A stretch of 64,000 nucleotides of DNA from Janthinobacterium agaricidamnosum (GCF_003667705.1 NZ_CP033019.1:6076001-6140000); one strand, 5' to 3'. Counted from the first letter of the stretch, positions 38,168 through 47,160 are shown. Notes: generated by a model from the sequence alone, not told the origin. Made by a program: numbers and translations.

Positions 38168-39289
38168 TCAGAGCTTGCGCACGACCACGCAGCCGATGGA
38201 ATAGCCGGCGCCGAACGAGCAGATGACGCCGGTGCTGCCTGCCGCCATGTCATCCTGATATTTATGGAAGGCGATGATGGAACCGGCCGACGAGGTATTC
38301 GCGTAGGTGTCGAGGATCACGGGCGCTTCATTTGCTTCCGCGTCGCGGCCCAGGATCAGGCGGGCGATCAGCAGGTTCATGTTCAGGTTAGCCTGGTGCA
38401 GCCAGTAGCGGGAAACTTGCGCCACTTCCACGCCGGCCTTGGCCAGGGTCGCCTTGATCATCTCGGCCGCCATCGGGCACACTTCCTTGAAGACCTTGCG
38501 CCCTTGCTGGCGGAACAATTTGTCGGCCTTGCCCACGCCGGACTCGTCAAAACGGTTGAGGAAGCCGAAATTGTTGCGGATGGCGTTAGAGAAGCGCGTT
38601 TTCAGTTCCGTGCCGATGATCTCGAACTGGTGCTGCGAGACGGCCGTGTCCTTCGCTTCGACGATGATGGCGGTGCAGGCGTCGCCGAAAATGAAATGGC
38701 TGTCGCGGTCGCGCCAGTTCAGGTGGCCGCTGGTGATCTCGGGATTGACGACCAGCACGGCGCGCGCCTGGCCGCTTTGCACGGCGGCCACGGCTTGCTG
38801 GATGCCGAAGGTGGCGGACGAACACGCCACGTTCATGTCAAAACCATAACCGTCGATGCCGAGCGCATCCTGCACTTCCACGGCCATGGCCGGGTAGGCG
38901 CGCTGCATGTTGCTGCACGCTACCAGCACCATGTCGATGTCGGCCGGCGTGCGGCCGGCGCGCGCCAGGGCGTCTTTGGCGGCGGCGACGGCCATTTCCG
39001 CCTGCAAGGACAGTTCGTCATCGCCCCGTTCCGCAATGCGCGAGACCATGCGGGCCGGGTCGAGGATGCCTTCCTTTTCCATCACGAAGCGCGACTTGAT
39101 GCCGGAGGCCTTTTCGATGAAGGCCACGCTCGACAGCTCCAGCGCCGTCACCTCGCCCGCAGCGATCGCGCCGGCGTTGTCGGCATTGAACTTTTCCGCG
39201 TAGGCATTGAAGCAGGTGACCAGCTCTTCGTTGGAGATCGAAAAGGGCGGCGTATACAGTCCGGTACCGCTGATGACGACTTGTTTCAT
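38168..39289 (-). CDS. Beta-ketoacyl-ACP synthase III-like protein (FabH-related)
   Basis: A 373-residue thiolase-fold condensing enzyme. The catalytic triad is visible: C in NVACSSATFGIQ, H in YWLHQANLNM, N in ILDTYANTSSAGS. It is longer than housekeeping FabH (about 320-330), with an insert around residues 20-75, and no other fab genes are nearby, so it is probably a specialised KAS III using a non-acetyl primer. The ATG at 39289 (MKQVVISGTGLYTP) is chosen; the upstream in-frame extension crosses a repeat and has no coding character. Confidence 0.82.
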   Translation of the reverse strand: MKQVVISGTGLYTPPFSISNEELVTCFNAYAEKFNADNAGAIAAGEVTALELSSVAFIEKASGIKSRFVMEKEGILDPARMVSRIAERGDDELSLQAEMAVAAAKDALARAGRTPADIDMVLVACSNMQRAYPAMAVEVQDALGIDGYGFDMNVACSSATFGIQQAVAAVQSGQARAVLVVNPEITSGHLNWRDRDSHFIFGDACTAIIVEAKDTAVSQHQFEIIGTELKTRFSNAIRNNFGFLNRFDESGVGKADKLFRQQGRKVFKEVCPMAAEMIKATLAKAGVEVAQVSRYWLHQANLNMNLLIARLILGRDAEANEAPVILDTYANTSSAGSIIAFHKYQDDMAAGSTGVICSFGAGYSIGCVVVRKL

Positions 39290-39454
39290 GGTTAAACTTT
39301 CAAATTTGGCAATCGGCGCGGCGCCGATAAGTGAAGCAAATTTTACACAAACGGGCTCGACTGTAGAGAGTTTCGTGTTGCGGGGGAGGGGGAAGTGTGG
39401 CGGAAGATTGATTTTTGTCGCGTGGACGGGTGCTGGGGGTATTGCGTGTGATGG

Positions 39455-39477
39455 GGTCAGACCCGGCGGGTCTGACC
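39455..39477. repeat. GGTCAGACCC palindrome
   Basis: GGTCAGACCC-GGC-GGGTCTGACC lies just beyond the ctpA stop. It is the same sequence type (GGGTCNGACCC) as the terminator at 36182-36212, but with no T-run on either side. Confidence 0.6.
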
Positions 39478-39486
39478 TCAAACTGC

Positions 39487-40929
39487 CTACTTTTTCTGTT
39501 CTTTCTTGACGTCGGCCTGCACCACCACCGGTTCGGCCTTGGCCAGCTGCACCGGCAAGCCCTTCAGGTGGTTCAGCGCCTGGTGCAACTGAAAATCGTC
39601 CTTGCTGCCAAATTCTAGCGGCTTGCGGGTCTTTTCCAGGGCGATGATGCGCAATTGCTCTTCCATCTCGTCGTTGACGGGCGCGGCCTTGGCACTTTCT
39701 TGGTCGCGGTCGTTGCTCAGGTGCTTGGTCAGGTCCGCTTCGCGGATGCGCAAGCCGTTCAAGCCGTCGCCGTCCGCATTCTCGTCGACCAGCAGGTCGG
39801 GCACGATGCCCTTGGCCTGGATCGAGCGGCCGTTCGGCGTGTAGTAGCGGGCCGTCGTCAGCTTGACGGCCGTGTCGGCCGTCAGCTGGCGGATGGTTTG
39901 CACGGAACCCTTGCCGAAGGTTTGCGTGCCGATGATGGTGGCGCGCTTGTAATCCTGCAGGGCACCGGCGACGATTTCCGAGGCCGAGGCCGACCCCGTG
40001 TTGACGAGCACCACCAGCGGTACTTTCTTGATGGCGGCCGGCAATTTCGCCAGCGCGTCGCCTTCCGAGCGGAAGGTATAGTATTCGGCGCGGCCGTAGA
40101 ACACCTGTTTCGAGTCCTGCAACTGGCCGTTGGTCGAGACGATGGCCGCGTCCTTCGGCAGGAAGGCGGCCGAGACGCCGATGGCGCCCTGCAGCACGCC
40201 GCCCGGATCGTTGCGCAGGTCCAGCACCATGCCCTTGATGTTCGGGTCCTGCTTGTATAGCGCCGTGATCTGCGCGGCCATGTCGTCGACGGTCGGTTCC
40301 TGGAATTGCGACACGCGCAGCCAGGCGTAGCCGGGCTCGACCATCTTCGCCTTCACGCTTTTCTGATGGATTTCCTCGCGCGTGATGGTGAAGGCCAGCG
40401 GCTGCGGTTCATCCTTGCGCGCAATGGTCAGCGACACCTTGGTGCCCGGTTCGCCGCGCATGCGCTTGACGTTGTCGTCCAGGCTGACGCCCTTCACGGG
40501 CTGGCCATCGAGGCGGGTGATCAAATCGCCGGCCTTGATGCCGGCGCGGTAGGCGGGCGAATCCTCGATGGGCGAGACGATCCTGATGTAGCCGTCTTCG
40601 CTCAGGCCGATTTCGATGCCCAGGCCGACGAACTTGCCTTCCGAGCCTTCGCGCAGTTCGGCGTAGGCTTTCTTGTCCAGGTAGGCGGAATGGGGGTCGA
40701 GCGAGGCGACCATGCCGGCAATGGCGTCTTCCAGCAGTTTCTTGTCTTCCACGGGCTCGACGTAGTCGGACTTGATCAGGCCAAACACGTCGGCCAGCTG
40801 GCGCAGCTCTTCCAGCGGCAGGGGCGGCTCGACGGTTTTTTGCGCCATGGCGGAAAATTGCAGCGACACGGCGACGCCGGCCACCACGCCCAGGCCGATC
40901 AAGCCGGTATTTTTGAGTTTGCCCATCAT
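39487..40929 (-). CDS. ctpA: S41 family carboxy-terminal processing peptidase
   Basis: An envelope serine protease of 480 residues with an N-terminal signal anchor (LKNTGLIGLGVVAGVAVSLQFSAMA), a PDZ domain (about 85-165; SPAYRAGIKAGDLITRLDG), and the S41 catalytic domain. The Ser/Lys dyad is seen in NTGSASASEIVAGAL and TQTFGKGSVQT. It trims C-termini of periplasmic proteins or activates murein hydrolases. Two adjacent ATGs (40929, 40926) are possible starts. The lysine-rich tail (VKKEQKK) is a common feature of the family. Confidence 0.93.
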   Translation of the reverse strand: MMGKLKNTGLIGLGVVAGVAVSLQFSAMAQKTVEPPLPLEELRQLADVFGLIKSDYVEPVEDKKLLEDAIAGMVASLDPHSAYLDKKAYAELREGSEGKFVGLGIEIGLSEDGYIRIVSPIEDSPAYRAGIKAGDLITRLDGQPVKGVSLDDNVKRMRGEPGTKVSLTIARKDEPQPLAFTITREEIHQKSVKAKMVEPGYAWLRVSQFQEPTVDDMAAQITALYKQDPNIKGMVLDLRNDPGGVLQGAIGVSAAFLPKDAAIVSTNGQLQDSKQVFYGRAEYYTFRSEGDALAKLPAAIKKVPLVVLVNTGSASASEIVAGALQDYKRATIIGTQTFGKGSVQTIRQLTADTAVKLTTARYYTPNGRSIQAKGIVPDLLVDENADGDGLNGLRIREADLTKHLSNDRDQESAKAAPVNDEMEEQLRIIALEKTRKPLEFGSKDDFQLHQALNHLKGLPVQLAKAEPVVVQADVKKEQKK

Positions 40930-41296
40930 TGCACCTTTGCAGCTAGCGTGTCTTGCACAAGCGCCAGTCCCCTTGGAGCGGCGCTTTGTTGAAAGTATAG
41001 ACCTGAATCTCTGCCGGCGTGGGCCGGCCGCGGAAAAAGCATGCCTTGGCCCAGTCTACGCGCGAAAACGGGGCTGTCAGCTTGCCATATGTTGCGGTTT
41101 TGTATGCGATGTATAGGGGGTCTTGAGGGGAGTAAGCATTTGTAAGAGTCGAAAAAAAGCGTGTGCGGCGGCCCTATAGTGGACTCGCATTCTCGACCCG
41201 AAGTGGTTTTGCCTGCGTCCGCGGACGCAGGCTTTTTTTTGTCGGCGGGTTCAAGCTCATTTAGACTGGCGCTTCTTCCTTGGCAGCGGATAAAAA
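40930..41296. other. 367-bp intergenic region between ctpA and a small gene
   Basis: No protein-coding gene is supported. The ctpA-proximal 180 bp presumably hold its promoter. An AT-rich, A-run-containing stretch (41130-41180, with TATAGT at 41175-41180) is followed by a strong terminator at 41211-41240 that no annotated gene explains. A short non-coding RNA, or premature termination of the leader of the next gene, would fit. Confidence 0.5.
41211..41240 (+). terminator. Strong rho-independent terminator without an upstream gene
   Basis: GCCTGCGTCC-GC-GGACGCAGGC followed by eight T. On the + strand nothing upstream encodes protein for about 5 kb (ctpA and its neighbours are on the other strand), so it must end a non-coding transcript or the leader of the gene at 41297. 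Confidence 0.85.
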
Positions 41297-41518
41297 ATGT
41301 TAACTGATTTGCAGGCACGTGCCGCGCTCACAGCGCTGATTGAAAAGTATCTGCGGGGGCGGGATCCTGATGCCGGCCTGCTGATCGACATCGTTCAGGA
41401 TCCGTCACGGCAAGTGCCGATTCGGGGTGTGCTCGAAGATATCGGACAGTTCAACGGCACGCAGTTCACGCAACAGGAGCGGGCGCTGATCGACGACTTG
41501 CTGTATCTGTATGGATAA
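41297..41518 (+). CDS. Small conserved-looking hypothetical protein
   Basis: A 73-residue acidic protein (MLTDLQARAALTALIEKYLRGRDPD... ending LIDDLLYLYG), predicted helical, with no signal peptide or membrane segment. Codon use fits the genome. A ribosome-binding site is weak (GGCAGCGGATAAAA). Function is unknown; it sits between a strong terminator and the M13 peptidase genes. Confidence 0.5.
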   Translation: MLTDLQARAALTALIEKYLRGRDPDAGLLIDIVQDPSRQVPIRGVLEDIGQFNGTQFTQQERALIDDLLYLYG

Positions 41519-41694
41519 ACGTGTGAATATACCTTGAGCCTGGCCGAACTGAGCGGCGATTCCCGGGCAGTTCCCGGGGCAAGGATGGTCAAATGGCATG
41601 GCCGCGTGCTACATTCCTGCAGCGCCTGGCGCGGCAGGCTATCCGCCCGCAGCTATCTGCCCGGTCTTTTTGACATGCCCCATAAGGACAATTC

Positions 41695-43770
41695 GTGAAT
41701 CGCTATCTCTTAAGCAGTCTGACCCTGACCCTGTTGGCTGCGTTTGCCCATGCCGCCGAACCCGTATCCGCCGTGGCCGCGCCGACCGTAGCCCCGAGCG
41801 CCGCGCCTGCCGCCGCCGGCGTCGTTTCCGGCATCGATGTGCAATACATCGACCCCGCCGTGCGCGTGCAGGATGACTTCTTCACCCATTTGAACGGCAA
41901 GTGGCTGGCCACGACCGAGATTCCTGCCGACAAATCGAGCTGGGGTTCGTTCGCCAAGCTGCGCGACGACACGACGCCGCAATTGCGCGGCATCATCGAA
42001 GCCACGCAACAGGACAAGAGCAAGAAGGCCGGTTCCGAAGCGCAGAAGATTGCCGACCTGTACGCCAGCTACATGAATGAAGCCAAGCTCGAAGCGCTGG
42101 GCACGAAGCCGCTGGCCGGCGAACTGAACCGCATCCGCTCGCTGCGCGACAAGAAGGGCGTGCCCGCCCTGATCGCCCACCTGAGCCAGACGGGTGTGTC
42201 GACCCCGTATGCCGTGTATGTGGGCCAGGATGCGCGTGCCTCGACGAAATATGCGGCGTATGTGAGCCAAAGCGGCCTGGGCATGCCCGACCGCGACTAT
42301 TACCTGGAAGCCAAGCAGGCGGGCGTCAAGGAAAAATACCAGGCGCACGTGGAAAAAATGCTGGCCATGGCGGGCGACAAGAACGCCGCCGCCCGCGCCA
42401 AGGCCGTCGTTGCCCTGGAAACGGCTTTGGCCGAAGTGCAATGGACCAAGGTCGAGAACCGCGACCCCGTCAAACGCTACAACAAGACCGACATCAATAA
42501 ACTGAACGACCTGACCCCGGGCTACGACCTGAAGTCGGGCCTGGCCGCCCTGGGCATCGCCAACAAGGTCGATTACGTCATCGTCAACCAGCCGAGCTAC
42601 CTGGCCGGCTACGACAAGGTGCTGGCCGCCACCGACCTGGATACCCTGAAAGCGTATTTCGAATGGCAGTTGCTGCGCAGCTACGCCAGCTACCTGTCGA
42701 AAAACTTCGTCGACGAGAGCTTTGCCTTCTACGGCACGGTACTGAGCGGCGTGACGGAAAACCAGCCGCGCTGGAAGCGTGGCGTGGGCGCCGTCGAAGG
42801 CGTGCTGGGTGAAGCCGTCGGTAAGCTGTATGTCGCGCAATATTTCCCGGCCGAGCGCAAGGCGCACATGCAGGAACTGGTGAAAAACGTGCTGGCCGCC
42901 TACAAGGACAGCATCGACACCCTGGACTGGATGAGCCCGGAGACCAAGAAGGAAGCGCAAGCCAAGCTGGCCAAGTTCACGCCGAAGATCGCGTATCCGA
43001 ACAAATGGCGCGATTACACGAAGCTGCAAATCGTCCAGGGCGACCTGGTGGGCAACATGATGCGCGCCGCCAACTTCGGTTCCGCGCGCCAGGTGGCCAA
43101 GCTCGGCAAACCGATCGACCGCGAAGAGTGGGGCATGACGCCGCAAACGGTGAACGCCTATTACAGCTCGACGATGAATGAAATCGTCTTCCCGGCCTCC
43201 ATCCTGCAGCCGCCGTTTTTTGACGCCAACGCGGACGATGCCGTCAACTATGGCGCCATCGGCGCCGTCATCGGCCATGAAATCAGCCACGGTTTCGACG
43301 ACAAGGGCAGCCAGTCTGATGGCGACGGCAACCTGCGCGACTGGTGGACCCCGGCCGACCGCAAGAACTTCGCCGCCAAGGCCGACGCGCTGACCAAGCA
43401 GTACGATGGTTACAGCCCATTGCCGGGCTATCACGTCAACGGCGCGCTGACCCTGGGCGAAAACATCGCCGACAACTCGGGCGTGGCGATCGCCTATAAA
43501 GCGTACAAGATCTCGCTGGGCGGCAAGCCGGCGCCTGTGCTCGATGGCTTGACGGGCGACCAGCGCTTCTACATGGGCTTTGGCCAGGTGTGGCGCAGCA
43601 AGATGCGCGAAGCGCAGCAGATCGTGCAGATCAAGACCGACCCCCATTCGCCGGGCCAGTACCGCGCGAACGGCACCATGGTCAACCAGCCTGGCTTCTA
43701 TGAAGCGTTTGGCGTGAAACCGGGCGACAAGATGTATGTCGCCCCGGAAAACCGCGTGATCATCTGGTAA
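41695..43770 (+). CDS. M13 family zinc metallopeptidase (copy 1)
   Basis: A 691-residue exported neprilysin/PepO-type endopeptidase. GTG start with AAGGAC upstream; signal peptide ending AFAHA. The peptidase M13 N-domain follows, then the catalytic site VIGHEISHGFDD near residue 527 and the third zinc ligand in GENIADNSGVAIAY. NAYYSSTMNEIVFPASIL is also characteristic. It should cleave oligopeptides in the periplasm or outside. The next gene is a same-length paralogue. Confidence 0.92.
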   Translation: MNRYLLSSLTLTLLAAFAHAAEPVSAVAAPTVAPSAAPAAAGVVSGIDVQYIDPAVRVQDDFFTHLNGKWLATTEIPADKSSWGSFAKLRDDTTPQLRGIIEATQQDKSKKAGSEAQKIADLYASYMNEAKLEALGTKPLAGELNRIRSLRDKKGVPALIAHLSQTGVSTPYAVYVGQDARASTKYAAYVSQSGLGMPDRDYYLEAKQAGVKEKYQAHVEKMLAMAGDKNAAARAKAVVALETALAEVQWTKVENRDPVKRYNKTDINKLNDLTPGYDLKSGLAALGIANKVDYVIVNQPSYLAGYDKVLAATDLDTLKAYFEWQLLRSYASYLSKNFVDESFAFYGTVLSGVTENQPRWKRGVGAVEGVLGEAVGKLYVAQYFPAERKAHMQELVKNVLAAYKDSIDTLDWMSPETKKEAQAKLAKFTPKIAYPNKWRDYTKLQIVQGDLVGNMMRAANFGSARQVAKLGKPIDREEWGMTPQTVNAYYSSTMNEIVFPASILQPPFFDANADDAVNYGAIGAVIGHEISHGFDDKGSQSDGDGNLRDWWTPADRKNFAAKADALTKQYDGYSPLPGYHVNGALTLGENIADNSGVAIAYKAYKISLGGKPAPVLDGLTGDQRFYMGFGQVWRSKMREAQQIVQIKTDPHSPGQYRANGTMVNQPGFYEAFGVKPGDKMYVAPENRVIIW

Positions 43771-43804
43771 GTGTCATCCGACATACCGATGGCGCTCACC
43801 ATGT

Positions 43805-43839
43805 TGTCGGCTTATGCCCGCCGGGTTAAGCCGACCTAC
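43805..43839. repeat. REP-like extragenic palindrome
   Basis: TGTCGGCTTATGCCC... ending TTAAGCCGACCTAC, between the two M13 genes. Same sequence family as those at 9814 and 14146. Confidence 0.7.
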
Positions 43840-43866
43840 GTCATGTAAACGTTATCTTGTCACAAC

Positions 43867-43895
43867 AAAAGAGACCACCGCGCGTGGTCTCTTTT
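43867..43895 (+). terminator. Rho-independent terminator after M13 copy 1
   Basis: AAAAGAGACCAC-CGCGC-GTGGTCTCTTTT: a perfect 12-bp stem ending in TTTT. It separates the tandem M13 genes into two transcripts. Confidence 0.9.
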
Positions 43896-44013
43896 GTATT
43901 TCTGTCAAAGTTCTTTCTGTCATTTCGGCCGGTATGCTACAGTCAAAAACCGGGCCAGAAGCCTAGGGCCTTCTGACCCTTATATTTCACACAATACAAT
44001 ATAGAGGACAACC

Positions 44014-46089
44014 GTGAATCGTTATTTGTTAAGTGCATTGACCCTGAGTTTGCTGGCTGGCGTGTCCGGCATGGCTGGCGCCGCTGATTCTGCCAAGAAA
44101 GCCGCCGCCGCTCCCGCCACGGCCGCCGCATCGGCCGCGCTGACCTCCGGCATCGCCATCGAATACGTCGACCCTGCCGTGCGCGCGCAGGACGATTTGT
44201 TCCAGCACCTGAACGGCAAATGGCTGGCGGAAACCGTGATTCCTGCCGACAAGTCGAGCTGGGGCAGCTTTGCCAAGCTGGCCGACGATACGCAAACGCA
44301 GCTGCGCGGCATCGTCGAAGGCGCTGCCGCCGACAAGGCCCGCGCGGCCGGTTCGAATGCGCAGAAAATCGGTGATTTCTATAACAGCTTCATGGACGAA
44401 GCCAAGCTGGAAAGCCTGGGCCTGACGCCCTTGAACGCGGAACTGGCGAAGATCGCCGCGCTGCAGGACAAGGCGGAGTTGCCTGCCGTGATCGCCCACT
44501 TCAGCAAGCTGGGCGTGACCTCGCCGTACGACTTCGGCATCCACCAGGACGCCAAGGATTCCACCAAATACGTGGCGGACATCGTGCAAAGCGGCCTGGG
44601 CCTGCCTGACCGCGATTACTACCTGGAAGAGGGCAAGGCCGATACGCGCGCCAAATACCTGGCCCACGTGGAAAAAATGCTCAGTTTGGCCGGCGACGCG
44701 AACGCTGCCGCGAATGCGAAAGCCATCCTCGCGCTGGAAACGGAGCTGGCCAAGGCGCAATGGAGCAATGTGCAGAACCGCGATCCCGTCAAGACCTACA
44801 ACAAGGTGGAACTGGCGAAACTGGCCGCCGTGGCGCCAGGCTACGACTGGGCTCGCTACCTGAAGGACACGGGCATCGCCGGCAAGGTCAATTATGTGAT
44901 CGTCAGCCAGCCCAGCTACCTGAAGGGTTTCGCCGAGATCGCCAACAAGACGCCGCTGGAAACGTGGAAAGCATACTTCCAATGGCACTTGCTGCACGCC
45001 AACGCCGGCTACCTGCCGAAAGCGTATGTCGATGAAAACTTCGCCTTCTATGGCACCACCCTGACGGGCGTGACGGAAATGCGTCCGCGCTGGAAACGCG
45101 GCGTGGGCGCCGTCGAAGGCGCGCTGGGCGAAGCCGTGGGCCAGCTGTACGTCGAGCAGTATTTCCCGGCCGAGCGCAAGGTGCGCATGGAAGCGCTGGT
45201 GAAAAACCTGATGACGGCCTACAAGCAAAGCATCGACAAGCTCGACTGGATGAGCCCTGTCACCAAGAAACAGGCGCAAATCAAGCTGGCCAAGTTCACC
45301 ACCAAGATCGGCTACCCGAACAAATGGCGCGATTACTCGGGCCTGACGGTGGCGCCCGATGATTTGATCGGCAACATCCAGCGTTCGCACCTGCTCAATT
45401 ACAACCGCGAATTGAACAAGCTGGGCCAGCCTATCGACCGCGACGAGTGGGGCATGACGCCGCAGACCGTGAACGCCTATTACAACCCGGAACTGAACGA
45501 AATCGTCTTCCCGGCCGCCATTTTGCAGGCACCGTTCTTTGACGCCAAGGCGGACGACGCCGTCAACTACGGCGCCATCGGCGGCGTGATCGGCCATGAA
45601 ATCAGCCACGGCTTCGACGACCAGGGCGCCCAGTACGACGGCGACGGCAATCTGCGCGACTGGTGGACCAAGGCCGACCATAAAAACTTCGCCAAGAAGA
45701 CCAAGCAGCTGGTGGCGCAGTACAACAGCTTCAGTCCGGTGAAAGGCCACTTCGTCAACGGCGAGCTGACCCTGGGCGAGAACATCGCCGACAATTCCGG
45801 CGTGGCAATTGCCTACAAAGCGTATAAATTGTCGCTGAACGGCAAGCAAGCCCCCGTCATCGATGGTTTCACGGGCGAACAGCGCTTCTACGCGGGCTTT
45901 GCCCAGGTATGGCGCATGAAGATGCGTGAAGCGCAGCAACTGGTCTTGCTGAAAACGGATCCGCACTCGCCAGGCCAGTTCCGCGCCAACGGCACCATGC
46001 GCAACCAGCCAGGTTTCTATCAAGCCTTCGACGTGAAACCGGGCGACAAGATGTATCTGCCGCCGAAAGACCGCGTCATCATGTGGTAA
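44014..46089 (+). CDS. M13 family zinc metallopeptidase (copy 2)
   Basis: A 691-residue paralogue of the preceding gene, same length, GTG start (MNRYLLSALTLSLLAG) and near-identical domain layout: signal peptide, N-domain, HEISHGFDD zinc site and ENIADNSGVAIAYKAYK. Differences cluster in the alanine-rich linker after the signal peptide and in surface regions. A terminator lies between the copies, so it has its own promoter. Tandem duplication is the simplest origin; specificity may have diverged. Confidence 0.92.
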   Translation: MNRYLLSALTLSLLAGVSGMAGAADSAKKAAAAPATAAASAALTSGIAIEYVDPAVRAQDDLFQHLNGKWLAETVIPADKSSWGSFAKLADDTQTQLRGIVEGAAADKARAAGSNAQKIGDFYNSFMDEAKLESLGLTPLNAELAKIAALQDKAELPAVIAHFSKLGVTSPYDFGIHQDAKDSTKYVADIVQSGLGLPDRDYYLEEGKADTRAKYLAHVEKMLSLAGDANAAANAKAILALETELAKAQWSNVQNRDPVKTYNKVELAKLAAVAPGYDWARYLKDTGIAGKVNYVIVSQPSYLKGFAEIANKTPLETWKAYFQWHLLHANAGYLPKAYVDENFAFYGTTLTGVTEMRPRWKRGVGAVEGALGEAVGQLYVEQYFPAERKVRMEALVKNLMTAYKQSIDKLDWMSPVTKKQAQIKLAKFTTKIGYPNKWRDYSGLTVAPDDLIGNIQRSHLLNYNRELNKLGQPIDRDEWGMTPQTVNAYYNPELNEIVFPAAILQAPFFDAKADDAVNYGAIGGVIGHEISHGFDDQGAQYDGDGNLRDWWTKADHKNFAKKTKQLVAQYNSFSPVKGHFVNGELTLGENIADNSGVAIAYKAYKLSLNGKQAPVIDGFTGEQRFYAGFAQVWRMKMREAQQLVLLKTDPHSPGQFRANGTMRNQPGFYQAFDVKPGDKMYLPPKDRVIMW

Positions 46090-46093
46090 GACG

Positions 46094-46270
46094 CTAAGTA
46101 ATCCTCGGGAAATTAGTGTGAATTTATGACGAATAGAACCGGATGCTATGCAAGGCGCTCGCTGCGACGCAGCGCGAGCACTGCTAGCAGCGAGCAAGCC
46201 TCGTCGGCCACCTTGCAGAGCGCCGGTTATAGAAGTCAGAAATCACAATAATTTATTGGGGGTTACTTAG
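46094..46270. repeat. 177-bp MITE-like palindromic element (element B)
   Basis: Terminal inverted repeats CTAAGTAATCC / GGGTTACTTAG (46094 and 46270 ends) enclose imperfectly paired arms: AAATTAGTGTGAATTTATGAC pairs with GTCAGAAATCACAATAATTT, ATAGAACCGG with CCGGTTATAG, and TGCAAGG with CCTTGCA. The centre is CTGCTAGCAG. The whole intergenic stretch after M13 copy 2 (46090-46397, 308 bp) contains this element and two terminators, and no gene. Confidence 0.65.
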
Positions 46271-46288
46271 TTCAAGGCATAAGTTGCC

Positions 46289-46319
46289 AGCCGCCCCGCG
46301 CAAGCCGGGCGGCTTTTTT
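46289..46319 (+). terminator. Rho-independent terminator downstream of M13 copy 2
   Basis: AGCCGCCC and GGGCGGCT form an 8-bp stem with a 10-nt loop followed by six T. It is displaced about 200 bp from the stop codon, with the palindromic element lying in between. Confidence 0.8.
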
Positions 46320-46346
46320 ACGGCCTGATGTAACGCAAATTGCGGG

Positions 46347-46374
46347 TAAAAAAAAACCGCCCCTGCGGGCGGTT
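46347..46374 (-). terminator. Rho-independent terminator of the cytochrome c gene
   Basis: On the - strand ACCGCCC-GCAG-GGGCGGT is followed by a run of nine T, 23 bp after the stop of the cytochrome c gene. Confidence 0.88.
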
Positions 46375-46397
46375 CCTCGATACAGGTGCTGCGCTGC

Positions 46398-46961
46398 TTA
46401 CTTGGCAGGCTCGGCGGCTGGTGCGCTGGCGGCGCCAGCCGCTGCGGCCGGTGCCGGCACTTCCGGCTCCTTGAACTTGCCGCCCGACGCATTGGCCATG
46501 TAGACCACGGCGCGCGCCACTTCCACATCGTCGAGGTCGGGATTGCCGCCCTTGGCCGGCATCGCGCGCAAGCCTTCGATCGCGTGTTTCAGGACCGTAT
46601 CGTAGCCCTGGGCCAGGCGTGCCGACCAGCTGCCCGCGTCGCCAAACTTCGGCGCACCGGCCACGCCGGCGCCATGGCAAGCCACGCAGGTGGCCGTGTA
46701 GACGGCTTCGCCGCCTTGCAGCACTTTCGGACCGCTGGCATCCTTGAAGGTAAAGCCTTCATTGGCCACCGGGCTCAAGCGGGCATCGATGGCTTCGGGC
46801 GACTGGCTGTCCGTGCCGGCGCCCGTCAGTTTTTGCGCCGTGACGAACTGCACCAGCAGGATGATGCCGATGACGGTGATGAGGAAGAAGCCCGCTACGG
46901 CGGCAAGCAATTGTTTAGGCGTTTTGATCGCTGATTGTTGTTCGTTATGTGCGTCGCTCAT
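46398..46961 (-). CDS. Membrane-anchored cytochrome c5-like protein
   Basis: 187 residues. A short cytosolic N-terminus precedes one membrane anchor (LLAAVAGFFLITVIGIILLVQF, about residues 24-48). A class I cytochrome c domain follows, with haem motif CVACHG (about residue 92) and axial methionine in LRAMPAKGGNPDL. The tail is alanine/proline-rich. It probably carries electrons in the periplasm, for example to an oxidase. The ATG at 46961 has CTAAGGACATC upstream; the longer frame to 47057 lacks support. Confidence 0.87.
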   Translation of the reverse strand: MSDAHNEQQSAIKTPKQLLAAVAGFFLITVIGIILLVQFVTAQKLTGAGTDSQSPEAIDARLSPVANEGFTFKDASGPKVLQGGEAVYTATCVACHGAGVAGAPKFGDAGSWSARLAQGYDTVLKHAIEGLRAMPAKGGNPDLDDVEVARAVVYMANASGGKFKEPEVPAPAAAAGAASAPAAEPAK

Positions 46962-47160
46962 GATGTCCTTAGTCCAGATTTGAAACTGATGGCCGTGTAA
47001 GGTAGCATTTTTACATGCTTGTATGTAAACCTTTATGAAACCCACAATTATAGGCACAAAAATTGAGCAGTGACATGCAATTGCCGACGATACGACAGTT
47101 TCCGTAGACGTAGGTAAAGAAAAACGGTATCCTTCGCATCACTTCAGAAATTCCCCCTAC

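Noticed and set aside
41710-46197. Two very long antisense frames opposite the M13 peptidases
   Set aside because: They mirror each other only because the peptidase genes are duplicates; the sense strand has full catalytic motifs.
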